Part shown: one piece after another, positions 1 through 10,589 of the stretch
Layout: each line of letters begins with the position of its first letter
Numbering within the stretch: position 1 is the stretch's first letter
Origin: Pomphorhynchus laevis
Taxonomy: Eukaryota; Acanthocephala; Palaeacanthocephala; Echinorhynchida; Pomphorhynchidae
DNA: 64,000 nucleotides
Direction: 5' to 3'
NCBI GenBank assembly: GCA_012934845.2
Contig: WNNJ02000923.1
Span: forward strand, 62,001 to 126,000
Notes under the pieces: model-generated
Told to the model about the DNA's origin: nothing
What the model saw: the letters and a program-made list of their open reading frames with translations, nothing else
Database searches by the model: none
Translations under genes and position numbers: made by a program

Positions 1-1242
1 TGAACGCGGATGTAGGAAATTGTTAGGGATAAATTATAAACGGTAAGTTTGAAATTTAAAAACAAAATCAGAAAAAATTGTCAAGTTTTTGAGCAGCTCT
101 GTACAAATTCAAATTACATAATGCTCTAAATAGGTCAGATGTTATTGGTCTACAATTATATTTAACAAAAACACCTTTTGTGTTCTACATATTTGTTAAT
201 CCTTTAAAAAAAGAAAAACATAGATTATTAATTTAAAATTTTAACTAACGGAAATATATTGTATGTAATCAAACATACGGTGAGGTCCAACTAAAATGTT
301 TATTTTTAATTTAAAATATATAATTTGACAGTTTTTAATTGTAAAAAGAACAATGTACGAAGCAAAGTTTTTGTACATCCTCATCATTTTGGTTGTCAAC
401 TTACAACCAGCCTAGCATGTTCTTTTCCTTTAGAGTCGTCGCCAGAATGCTGAGAGGATTCTCGAATTGGATGGTGATGCTAAAGTTTTGGAGGAAATGT
501 GAAGTAGCACGTGAATCACTGTTAATCACCGCTATAATCTTTTTCCTATCTCTTTAACAATAGTCGATGACGAAAGGACCAGTGATCCATAAGTATTCAC
601 TCCAAAAGTTCAAAATATGTTTAAAAAATATGTTAAATCTATTAACATAGATTATTGATTTAAAATTTATTTAATTTAGTATGAATCAATTTAGTCCGAA
701 ACAAATACAGAAAATAAAAATATGTAGATAAATGAGCAAGCAACAGTAAACTCAAAACTGCTAACTTACAAAGATTTTAAGTTATATGTTTCAGCCAATT
801 GTGATTTGGTTATCGTTACTATCCGATTGAATGATAGGTTTCTACACCAAAACAAATACATTGAATACATAATCAAACGGTTTACAATTTATATTTTCAT
901 ACACTTTAGTGCATTTAAAGCGATAAAATGCAAAAATTCATTTGTTTATATTCACATAGTCAATGAAAAATTATGTAAAATTATATTCCAATACGAGATA
1001 CGGTTGATATTTTATCAGTTCGAGCTTTACTCATGTACGATATGTAATATTAAACCTTATCAAGTATTACCTTTACAAGAACCTTGTAAAAATGTAACAA
1101 ATAATAGAAAAATACGTTAAACTTGAGATGTCACAGATTAAATCCGTATAGAAAAAATACAGAATTTGGTATATCATTTTCTATATTTAATCCTAAAAAA
1201 TAATTGTTCTACCTATTTCCCTCAATAACATACATCGTCGAT
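1..1242. other. AT-rich stretch without a recognisable gene
   Basis: Long A/T runs with stops in all frames. A 104-codon frame at 806-1120 is rich in I, K, F and Y, as chance translation of AT-rich DNA would be, and shows no domain. I see no repeat or RNA gene here. Confidence 0.6.
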
Positions 1243-2085
1243 AGAACGACGATAACAGTAGCAAGTACCGTTTCGTCATTACAATGATTCATAAGTGCCA
1301 ATTTTTCTCACTGCTGGATACAGAGGAAGACTAGCAGACGGCACACGAGTCAAGTGCATGAAGTACTAGAAAGATTTCTGGTAACTTCACATTGAGTGCT
1401 AAATCAGCACTACTGCTTAACCAAATAAGATCATTAGCAAAAGCACAGGCAAATGCCAGCGCAGGTCTCTTGAATATCGGCTAACTTAAATCATGAATCT
1501 TAAAGGGGACTGAGACCAATCCGCGTGAAATACGTTGTTATAATTGAAGCCAGACGCGGAAGAACGGTAGCAAGTACAGTTTCGTCATTACAATGATTCA
1601 TTAGTGCCAGATCCCACCCACAACTGGATGCTGAGGAGGACTGGCAGACGGCACACGAGTCAAGTGCATGAAGTACTAGAAAGATTTCTGGTAACTTCAC
1701 ATTGAGTGCTAAATCAGCACTACTGCTTGACCAAATAAGATCATTAGCAAAAGCACTGGCAAATGCCAGCGCAGGTCTCTTTTTATATCGGCTAATATCT
1801 TTTTAAATTTTCAAGAGAGAGTAAGACCATTCCGCGTGAATTATGTACGCAATCATTTTTAGCCAGACGCGGAAGAACGACGATAATAGTAGCAAGTACC
1901 GTTTCTTCATCACAATGACTCATCGGTGTTAGATCCCTCCCACTGCTGGATACAGAGGAGGACTGGCAGACGGCACACGAGTCATGTGAATGAAGTAACA
2001 GAAAGACATCTGGTAACTTCACATTGAGTGCTAAATCAGTGCTACTGCTTTACCAAATAGGATCATTAGCAAAAACAATTCATTG
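1243..2085. repeat. Three-unit tandem repeat, unit about 315 bp
   Basis: Units start near 1243, 1561 and 1874; the third is partial and ends near 2085. Shared landmarks are the GTTTCGTCATTACAATGATTC region, CAGACGGCACACGAGTCA and the GCCAGACGCGGA joint. Divergence is modest. On the minus strand every unit carries a frame beginning MKLP with a CAVCQSSS-like core followed by ETVLAT. It is open in units 2 and 3; unit 1 has a TAG inside the core (CAVC then stop). I do not recognise the peptide. The units are more GC-rich than the surroundings, so they may come from a gene or element captured and then amplified. Function unknown. Confidence 0.8.
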
Positions 2086-2640
2086 CACAAAAACAATTCA
2101 TTACCATTCATTATTCTTTTATATCAGAATATCTATGAGTCAATATCATTTTCTCATCGAAATGCGTGAATAATAAATTAAGGAATAACATTAAAATATT
2201 AAAATTAGCTATTACAGGAACAAAGAAGCATAAATTATCATTTATTTGATAAAGATTCTATATTTCGATAGCTCCTGTTATCATCAGGATTACAATAAAA
2301 TTTTTCACATATTTCGTGTTTTCAAAAATAAAAGCAGTGATGTGTTCCGCATTTCTACCAAAAAGAAAATACCGAGAAACAAAACAATCATACACTAAAA
2401 TTTTACACACATTTAAAAAACCAAAAAAAAGAAAAAAAAAACAGAATCATAAAAAAATAAAATTATAATCATAAAATAAGTGACTAAAACATACAAATTT
2501 AATAATAAAAATAATTTAAAAGTAGAGTATTAAATTATAATTTAATCTAAACCAAAACAAAATAATAATACAATAAGAAAACAAACGAATTGAAAAATTA
2601 AAATAATTATATATTGGAATCATTAATTATAATTTAATTT
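2086..2640. other. AT-rich spacer with one arm of a dispersed inverted repeat
   Basis: Mostly A/T-rich. About 2210-2300 is a sequence (GAACAAAGAAGCATAAATTA, then GATAGCTCCTG) that returns inverted at about 2924-3012 and again at about 3336-3405. It appears to belong to the tail of a Penelope-like element. No gene seen. Confidence 0.55.
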
Positions 2641-2870
2641 AAGGCTGTAATCGGATTTATTAAGCATTAAATTAGGTGTTTTAAATAAAATACCCTTCTT
2701 GAATAATGCGAGATAACAAGTTACTTTCAAATTATTAAATATATTCATAAAATAGATGCATATTGTTTAATAACTATATATTTGAAATATAAGAAGATTA
2801 TGGGTTTAGTATTTATTATTAAAATTAACAATTTGCAATTAGTTAGAAATTAAGATCAGAATTTGATTAT

Positions 2871-2914
2871 TATATTTGATTACATCAAATCAGAATTTGA
2901 TGTAATCAAATATA
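2871..2914. repeat. Perfect hairpin, 20-bp arms, 4-nt loop
   Basis: Arms 2871-2890 and 2895-2914 are exact reverse complements around the loop CAGA. It sits in non-coding AT-rich DNA and is one of about sixteen such hairpins in the window. Confidence 0.9.
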
Positions 2915-3039
2915 ACATCAGGATTTATTGTAATCCTGATTATGATTGCAGGAGCTATTGAAATAGAGAATTTTTATCAAATAACGATAATTTCTATGTT
3001 CCTGTAATAATTTTATATTTTAAATGAAAGTTTTAAGGT

Positions 3040-3275
3040 TGTAATCGGATTTATTATTAAGCATTAAATTATGTTCTTTTTTAATAAAATACGCTTTTTG
3101 AATAATGCGAGATAACAAGTTACTTTCAAATGATAAAATAGATGCATTTTCAAAATCAACGGAATGATTCAAACTCACAAAATGCTGAGCAACAGCACTA
3201 GAATTGGTCCCTTTATATACAGTATAATTATGTTGTTTAATACACTTAACTAAACCTTGACTGGTTTGACTAAGA
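3040..3275 (-). pseudogene. GIY-YIG endonuclease fragment of a Penelope-like element
   Basis: About 79 codons are open on the minus strand with no usable start codon. The peptide has the order typical of PLE endonuclease domains: a GQTSxxL-like start (here SQTSQGL), then IKQH, then SSAVAQHF, NHSVDFENASIL and a Glu in SFESN. In the family the first block carries a catalytic Arg and the later Glu binds metal; here the Arg positions are Gln and Cys, so the domain is probably dead. It lies about 600 bp beyond the stop of the neighbouring RT, with the structured PLE tail in between, so it may belong to a different PLE copy. Confidence 0.65.
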
Positions 3276-3493
3276 AGCTATCGAAATAACTCCTTGATAT
3301 TGATATCATGAACCTATAAAGAGCCTCTATTGATATCAGGAGCTATCGAAATATAGAATTTTTATCAAATAAAGGATAATTTTTTCTGCTTCTTTGTTCC
3401 TTTAATAACTATATAGTTGAAATGGAAGAAGATTATGGGTTTAGTATTTATTATTAAAATTAGCAATTTGCAATTAGTTAGAAATTAAGATGA

Positions 3494-3879
3494 ATTAAAT
3501 CAGCTAACTGAGTCTACGTATTGTTATATAATTATAAAATAAACAAAACATAATAATGCTAAATCAAAATTTAATAATTAAATAATAAAATTAATAATTG
3601 TTTTTAGATTTTCTATAATTTTAATCAATTTAAAAAATAAAAAATAAATAAATAAATAAAAAATAAAAAATAAAATTTAAAATAAACGTCATTTTTATGA
3701 ATTCTAATACAACAGACGTTGTATCAGAATAAGAATTAGAGGTCATCAGGAGGAACTGCTATGCTATCAGGTTTCGGCCCCTAACTCCTCAACCCAACAT
3801 AGCAGCGGGGCCAAATACATGCTAATGATGTATTTCCTCTGAAATAACTATCTAGTATCTTATTCTAATGCAAAGTATA
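3494..3879 (-). mobile_element. PLE 3' region with structured RNA motif (copy A)
   Basis: The 3' flank of the minus-strand PLE RT. It ends with the shared boundary AACTGAGTCTACGTA near 3500. In sense orientation it contains an 8-bp hairpin (AAATACAT/ATGTATTT, plus-strand 3813-3835), then GGCCCC (3807-3812) pairing with GGGGCC (3776-3781), and CTGCTATG (3798-3805) pairing with CATAGCAG (3756-3763). The last two stems interleave, giving a pseudoknot. CTGATGA lies at 3744-3750. The same block recurs near 19.7, 20.2, 25.6 and 33.0 kb. Known PLEs carry structured pseudo-LTRs, some with hammerhead ribozymes; whether this one self-cleaves is not shown. Confidence 0.75.
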
Positions 3880-5030
3880 TTATTTATTATTCATCCATAA
3901 AAATTTGACACTTAAGAGTTTAAATTTATTCTTTATATTATTGTGTTGATTTATATATTTTACTATTTTCTGCTTGATGTTATTTTTATAGTAACCTAGT
4001 TTAAAATATGTATCTATTAAATTATTTAAATGATTTTGAAGAAAACCAATATCATTACATATTGTTGCAATTCTTAAAATTTCATTATTTAATGTATTAT
4101 ATTTTATATTATATGGTATGCATGAATGCTCATGCAAAAATATGTTTCTTGTAAATTTAAATATGTCATCTTTACGATATAAATTAATAGTAGTTTTAGT
4201 TAATGTTAATTTAATGTTCATATCTAGATATACACCTTCTTTATCATTAATATTGGTTTTGTTAAGAATAAGGCTTTCAGGATAAATGTGCTCACTAATT
4301 GAATAAAAATTATTAGAATTAAATACACATATATCATCAATGTATCGAAACATATATTTCATATATTTATATTGTTTAGATTTAGTTTTTACACAGTTAT
4401 GAACAAATTCATATTCTATAAAGCTTAAAAACAAGTCAGTTATAATTGGGCTACTATTACCTCCCATTGGAACACCTTTTACTTGTCTAAATATAGATGT
4501 CCCTACTTTTAAATAATTTTGATTTATCAAAATATTTAAGGATTCTATTAATTCAATTTTATCCATATATTTATATTTATTTGATGGTTTAATTTTTGTT
4601 AGATAGGCGTTATAATTATTATAACATATATATGTATATCTTTTATAAATATATTAAATACGTAGATTCGATCCGTTTAATATATATTTCCGAATATAAG
4701 ATAAATTAATTTTACTAACGCTTCTTTAATATCTACTAAATCTAGATTTGTATAAAGCGTACTAAAATCGTATGTATTTATATTTTGAAAATTTATTCCT
4801 TTTGTCTGTTCTAAAAATTCTTTTGTAGAATTAATACTGAAATAGTGTTTTATACCAGTATTAATTTCGATTATCTTGCAATATTTTTTAAAATGTGCTT
4901 TAATTACTTTAAGTATTTTATTCATATAAACAGAAAGTGGTTTTAATGTACATTTAAACGCACTACATATGAACCTAGGTTTTATTGGATTTTTATGTAA
5001 TTTTGGATTCCAATATAATTCCATCTTGAT
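3880..5030 (-). mobile_element. Penelope-like element reverse transcriptase (copy A), broken
   Basis: Two minus-strand frames form one decayed RT. The upstream part (about 4677-5024) has the fingers: PKLHKNPIKPRFI and the palm A motif YDFSTLYTNL. The downstream part (3880 to about 4620) has GVPMGGNSSPIITDLF, the catalytic RYIDDI, YLDMNI, and a thumb ending KFLWMNNK. The MG(x)NSSP and YIDD motifs and the PKLHK start are typical of Penelope-like RTs. They differ from the QGDP/YADD pattern of the LINEs nearby. No endonuclease is fused in this frame. The same sequence recurs in pieces at 17.4-20.8 kb. Confidence 0.8.
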
Positions 5031-5890
5031 TCAATATATAAATAACAACTCTCCATTGAGAGTTGTACTTACCGATAACAACTTAGTACCAAATTTGTAC
5101 TTACAAATATTGGACATTGGGAATAAATTTAAATATTGCGAAATTCAATTCTTCAATTATGTTGCCAGAAAGTGAACTACAATTTAAAGCATATAATAAA
5201 GATATACGGATAATGTGTTTGTTTACAGATAAACAAGGTAAGGAGCATTCACGCGATAGAGAAAATTTATGGATTTAACATTTGAACCAAGAATCGATCT
5301 TGACATAAAATAAAAGCAATGATTTAGAAAAAAGTATTTTTCAAATATTAAATAAAAACAATGCAGATTGGTCACAGTCGGCAATTTTCTTGCTATCGAC
5401 TAAGATAACAACATTAAAAAACGTTTACTCGATTACAATATAGTAATGAAGTGTTAACTTAGAGAAATATATAAAGCAAATATTGTTTTTATAAGAAAAA
5501 ATATGTTTTTTTTAATATTTTTTCATATATTTTTGATCCAAACATAATAGTAATTACTTAAAATATAATTATTTTGCTAAGAAACAAATTTTAAATATTT
5601 AATTATTTAATGTTTAATTTATTTTATTAGATTTGAACTTTCAAATTATTTTTTAATTTAGGCGGGAAATTGAATTTAACATTAAACATTCACAAATTCT
5701 TTGTGTAATAAAAAATGCCAAAGTATTGTATATTATATTGTATATCGACTATATTGTAAATATTTCAATATTGTATATCGACAAGCTTTCGTACTCTCAA
5801 CTAAGTTAACAACATTTAACAACATTTACTCAACACAATAGAGTAATAGAGTGTTAACTGAAAGAAAAATATAAAGAACATCAACTCTTG
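5031..5890. other. AT-rich stretch with diverged direct repeats
   Basis: No gene seen. About 5383-5490 resembles 5775-5890 (both contain ACTAAG or ACTAAGTTAACAACATT and AGAAATATAAAG-like runs). About 5590-5700 resembles 6300-6400 (AACTTTCAAA, then GGGAAATTGAATTTA-like). A 68-codon plus frame at 4969-5175 is the antisense of the PLE RT. Confidence 0.5.
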
Positions 5891-5892
5891 TT

Positions 5893-6268
5893 GATGTTCA
5901 AGGTGTTGAGCATGATCAACATGACGACGCACCAGCGGCAGTACAAATGATAGCGACAACAAATACCACCAATCACTTAATTACGAATAAAAGTAGTAAT
6001 ATCGCATCAATTTTGAAGAGTTGCTCAAACATGGTTCGAAGAAATAACGAATTCATTACAAGCGCCACCACCGCGGGCGCGAATACATCAACCGAATCGG
6101 AAGATAGTGGTCACAGCAACGCTCATGGATCGCATGAACATGATAGCGAATAATATCAGCGATCACAAAGAAATAACTCTAAAAAGTACAGTAATAAGTC
6201 GGAGCTTACAAAATCCTTGCCGATCGGTGAGAATTTAGAATCTGATCATTCATTATACTTACTCTAAT
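5893..6268 (+). pseudogene. Dispersed copy of a LINE-type polar C-terminal tail
   Basis: This segment translates to the same polar peptide that ends the minus-strand ORF at 48814-50352: DVQGVEHDQ, then VQMIATTNT, ILKSCSNMVRRNNEF, SGHSNAHGSHEHDSE and a KSLPIG-like ending. The frame stays aligned over most of its length. A TAA follows HDSE (near 6151), where the other copy reads through. Differences are few and partly conservative. The open part beginning at 5947 has no independent promoter or domain. The segment is best explained as a 5'-truncated retrocopy of that LINE's 3' end. Confidence 0.75.
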
Positions 6269-6419
6269 TTGTAATAACATCTGCAATTAAAAAATATATA
6301 AATTATTTAATGTTTAATTTAATGTATTAGATTTCAACTTTCAAAAATATTTTTTAATTTAAGCAGGAAATCGAATTTAGCATTTGATATTTAATGGCGC
6401 CAATTGTTTGCGCAATCAA

Positions 6420-8350
6420 AAAAACCAAGCGAATTCAATCACATAATATGCAATAACGGCTTATATTAATACAATCTAATATTTTTCCATAATGTCATCG
6501 TTGTTAATATGAAAGTAGTTAAAATTTTCACAATCTTAAAGTAAAATATGGAAAGAGCAAATTACAATAAATTTATAATATGCTCTTTAAATATTTTTCA
6601 TGTCAATAATTTTGTAATTATTTAAAGACAAAAATGAAGCATGCTTTGACAGTAAAAGATCTCAGACAATATGTTTAACTACATAATGCAGATGCTGAGT
6701 TAATCACTACAATATAAATTAGCATATTGCTTTTGTAAGACCGCGACTTGTACAAATTGCATATTTTGTATTTAAATGTGAGCTTTAGTTAACATTAATG
6801 TAAGATAAAGTGAATGCAACCATCAATACATGAAATATATTCACGTTATAACATATCAATAACCTGACTCAAAACCAAATCCCAATTGTTCATAAATATC
6901 GTTTTGATTACTGAAGTGGATTCAATAAATTTTAACTCATAAGCAAATGTGAGTATATAAAATAAAAATAAATTCATCAATTAATAAAAGTAGGTCAAGA
7001 TAAAAGAAATTGTACAAGGCAGGAAGATTTAATTAGAAAGTGGCAAAATTTAATAATGCATCTTACATAGTAGTAGCTCCGGTAGTCCCGTGAAGCAACT
7101 CCCAGTCGGTCAACGATACTGATTCCAATTTTCTGATTACAAAACGGAAACATTTTTTAAACTACAATAAATTAAATTGTAATAAACGATAAAGGAAGTT
7201 GCAATCCAGCCTTTTTATAAAAAACCTTCTTTATTTATAAAGAAGGCTATATTAATACTAATATTAATATTAACTTAATATTAAGTTGCTGTAATAATTA
7301 ATTAAACAATTTAATTAATTCAAATGTGTTAATGCTTTAACTTTAACGAAGTTGGCATTTTGTTTAATTTATACATAAATATTAAGTAACGAAGTAAAGC
7401 TTTTAATAAAATCATAAAGTTGATATTTTTAAGCAGCCAAATGGGTGAAATGGGAGTATAATGGAAATTCAGATATTTCTCGAAACGTTTAATCGGGAAT
7501 CCAAAGCAACTGCTTTATTTAAATTTCAGATTATTATCGTCTTTCAATGTCAATCTATCATTTCATTTTGGTAAATGTGAAAACATATGGGATAATCTTC
7601 GATAACATTAGCAAAATTATTATTACTAAATTATTTTTATTTATAGAATATACAAATGCTTCACATTTATTTAAAAAATTACATTCTTAAAGAATAAAAT
7701 TTCAATGAATTTTAGTAATCATTGCTATAAGTTAACGTTTGAAAAAGGTTAAACTGCTTTTGTTGTATGATGTACAAAACTTACATGTAAGTCAATTTAT
7801 CCAGGCCAAAGTAGTCTTTGATGTTTATTTCACAACCGGAAAATTTTCTAGAATTTTAATAAAATAATTAATAAAATAAATCATTAATAAAATATTTTGC
7901 ATTTTAGGCAAATCACTTTGTTAATTCTAAAATTCTTTTGTGATACAATCCACAAGTTATTAACCTTTTAATTGCCTTTTGTTTTTACCGTAAATTTTAA
8001 ACTTTGACTGCTTTTCGATCAAATTTTCTGTTTAGTAAAAACTCTTAATGGATTTATTATAAACAATATGCTTTGTATTGAAATACATTACATTTTATGT
8101 TTTTAAAATAACCATAAAATATCACGCCGTCTTAATTGTAACATTGATTGATATTTCCAGTTTCCTTTCTCATACTATTTGACCATAAAACATCGTATTT
8201 ATGCAGATCTTGATGATAATTAAAACTATTAGTAAAATTTGTAAAATATTAAATTACAATTAAATATTTAAATACTATTAAATACAATGATTTTTTCCTT
8301 TTATTATAATGTAGAATTATACAAAATATTATAAAAATACATTTAATCGC
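6420..8350. other. AT-rich stretch, no gene recognised
   Basis: Stops in every frame and simple AT runs. A short less AT-rich patch at 7070-7130 (AGTAGCTCCGGTAGTCCCG) is not recognised. A perfect 10-bp-arm hairpin lies at 7225-7246. About 8050-8100 repeats part of the degraded PLE tail that follows. Confidence 0.5.
7225..7246. repeat. Perfect hairpin, 10-bp arms, 2-nt loop
   Basis: CCTTCTTTAT and ATAAAGAAGG flank TT. Non-coding surroundings. Confidence 0.85.
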
Positions 8351-8354
8351 TTGA

Positions 8355-8530
8355 GTGGAAATATTTATGGATAATAAACAATATGCTTTGTATTAGAATA
8401 CAGTACACTAAATAATCAAATTTTACCAGAGAAAACACGTCGTTAATATCTATATAATAGTGCTATTATTTATCTTTATTCATATATATTATAAAATACG
8501 TTGACTCAGTTATATGATCTGATTTGTTCT
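8355..8530 (+). mobile_element. Degraded PLE 3' tail
   Basis: Resembles the PLE 3' region in the plus sense: TTATGGATAATAAACAATAT, a CTTTGTATTAGAATAC block, a degraded GAGAAAACACGTCGTTA, and an end close to ACGTTGACTCAGTTATATGA. The pseudoknot stems are no longer recognisable. Confidence 0.5.
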
Positions 8531-8877
8531 ACTGACAAGTTATTATTGACCTGTGGACTTTGTTTTCAATAATGTTTATTTATCGAGGAAAAACAATGAT
8601 ATTTCTGAATGTTTGAGAGCCTTTTTCTAATATAAATTGTTCTGGGCAATCAAAGAAATGTGTATGGATGATATATTTAATTATAAATGCCAAAATTATT
8701 TTGGATTAATTAATTTAATCGAGCACAGGATTAATTAAAATAATAACAACAAAAATAATAACAACAAAAATAATATCAACAAACAATATTAACATCAAAA
8801 ATAATAGCAGCAACAATTTATCATAGAACACAATGACCATTAACTTCTCAATGTTTTGTGTGTTTAAGAGCATATTA

Positions 8878-9112
8878 AATCAGCTAACTGAGTCTACGTA
8901 TTGTTATATAATTATAAAATAAACAAAACATAATAATGCTAAATCAAATTTAATAATTAAATAATAAAATTAATAATGTTTTAGATTTTCTATAATTTAA
9001 ATCAAGTTAAAAAATAAAAATAAAAAATAAAATTTAAAATAAACGTCATTTTATGAATTGACTAATAAATAACAGACGTTGTATCAGAATAAGAATTAGA
9101 GGTCATCAGCAT
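8878..9112 (-). mobile_element. PLE 3' tail, truncated (copy B)
   Basis: Begins AATCAGCTAACTGAGTCTAC, exactly as the outer ends near 3495 and 32757 do, and runs to GAATTAGAGGTCATCAG. It then breaks off before the pseudoknot stems. The break point carries a small foldback (TCATCAGC/GCTGATGA). Confidence 0.75.
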
Positions 9113-9185
9113 AAGAATTGAGCTGATGAGCATAAGAATTATGCTCAAAATTTTCAACAAAGAAAATTTAAAGATGAACTAAATT

Positions 9186-9216
9186 GTGTGAACGCTATTA
9201 AACATAGCGTTCACAC
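9186..9216. repeat. Perfect hairpin, 13-bp arms, 5-nt loop
   Basis: GTGTGAACGCTAT and its exact reverse complement around TAAAC. A third partial arm (GAACGCTATGCAC) follows directly. Confidence 0.9.
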
Positions 9217-9618
9217 ATTGAACGCTATGCACAAGTAATCAAATACGAATATTTTGGATTGTTGACAAGAATATTCTTAATAGGAGATACATAGAGTTTG
9301 AGGGAAATGACAAAATGATACACTTTGGCCTATATTAGAGCGTAGAAGAGTGTTCTGGGCAATCAAAGAAATGTGTATGGATAATATATTTAATTACAAA
9401 TGCCAAAATTATTTTGGATAAATTAATTTAATCAAGCACAAGATAGATCTCAACAACTTCAATTAAAAATAAATTATTTATTATTTATCGTTATTTTTAT
9501 TAATATATCGTATAAAATACGTAGACTCATTTATCTGATCTGATAAATTTACTTTCAATATTTTTTTATAAATTGAACGTATAAATTGACCGTACGGCCA
9601 ATTTAGATTTTATAAATT

Positions 9619-9647
9619 GACCGTTCAATTTTATAAATTGAACGGTC
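9619..9647. repeat. Perfect hairpin, 13-bp arms, 3-nt loop
   Basis: GACCGTTCAATTT and AAATTGAACGGTC around TAT. Partial copies of the same words lie just upstream (9580-9616). Confidence 0.9.
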
Positions 9648-9839
9648 TCTTTAAGTATCAAATTATGTTCTAGTTCAGTTATACTTCTTCAGTTTGTTCA
9701 TTGAATATGCCTTTTTAAATAAAACTTAGGCTAAAACTAAATATTTGAAAAATTGTAGATGTAAAAGATGTAAAAATTATTAAAAAACTTCAGATAAAGC
9801 TTTATAAAATTTTGTTTCAATTTTTTCAATTTTAATTTA

Positions 9840-10560
9840 AAATTGAACTTTAAAATTGAAATTTAAAAAAGGAGTCAATTTTTACGAATTGACTAATATA
9901 AAACAGACACGATATATCAGAACAAGAATTATAAGAATACTTGAATTTTGAAAACACAAACGGTTTTATTTTATATTTCCATTTCAAACTTCTCTTATAT
10001 TTTCTCAATAACAAAAACAAAAAGGGTAATAATGGATTTAAAAATAGAAAAAAATAGTCTTAAAAATGTATGGTAGACACAGAAAGATTGTGTTATGAAT
10101 ACTATAATGAAAATCCTATCGGTTTTTAAGAAGATGGAACAATGTGCCAAATTGACAAAAAAAGGCCCCATTGATTAAAACATATGAATAATTTGGATTA
10201 TAAATTTGTCGTGTATTATTGTAAAGGGCGTATAGACGTTTTGTCAAATATAAAAGACACTTCTGCCGATGATATGGTAGCGTAAAGTTTAATCTTTGTT
10301 TTGTCGATAATGTTTAGTCATATGTTATGACAATGCAAAAATATCAAAAACAATGAAAGATGTAAAAATTTTATAGCTTTAGTTGAGCGAATCAAGTAAA
10401 GTTAATAATGTATTCATTTTTAAAATGGATCAAACATTTAAACAAAAATGTACGGAAATAAGTTTTACTTTTGAAATTGTGTCTAAGTAGCAAATATGAC
10501 GAAAGTTATAAATTGACGAAATTCGATCAACTTTCAAATAAGAAAGTTCATCATAAATAA
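9840..10560. other. AT-rich stretch with a decayed PLE tail at its start
   Basis: About 9840-9935 (GAATTGACTAATA, then CAGACACGATATATCAGAAC) is a diverged relative of the PLE tail. From 9940 to 10560 I see no gene. The cause of the less AT-rich words near 10140-10280 is not clear. Confidence 0.45.
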
Positions 10561-10589
10561 GTAAATCAGAATTTACACTTGTAATTTCA

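Larger units (their letters stand above)
2640..3495 (-). repeat. Diverged tandem duplication of a PLE tail
   Basis: A block at 2640-2870 (GCTGTAATCGGATTTATTAA, then GAGATAACAAGTTACTTTCA, then ATTATGGGTTTAGTATTTAT) is repeated at 3036-3495 in the same order. The second unit contains an extra segment that holds the GIY-YIG-like reading frame, so the first unit looks internally deleted. Both units lie beside the minus-strand PLE reverse transcriptase. Confidence 0.65.
8638..9443. repeat. Direct repeats (about 97 bp) flanking a PLE tail
   Basis: About 8638-8735 and 9347-9443 are near-identical (start TGTTCTGGGCAATCAAAGAA). Between them lies the minus-strand PLE tail at 8878-9112. The 8470-8540 and 9483-9550 segments also match each other (TATAAAATACGT(T/A)GACTCA). 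The pattern could be a long target duplication around the insertion, or tandem duplication of an older repeat followed by insertion. Confidence 0.65.

Noticed and set aside
806-1120. 104-codon plus-strand ORF
   Set aside because: Low-complexity AT translation with no domain, signal peptide or context.
9103-9160. CTGATGA with a GCATAA/TTATGC stem, a third possible hammerhead
   Set aside because: The CTGATGA arises from a local foldback of the PLE tail, and no GAAA, stem III or stem I is present.
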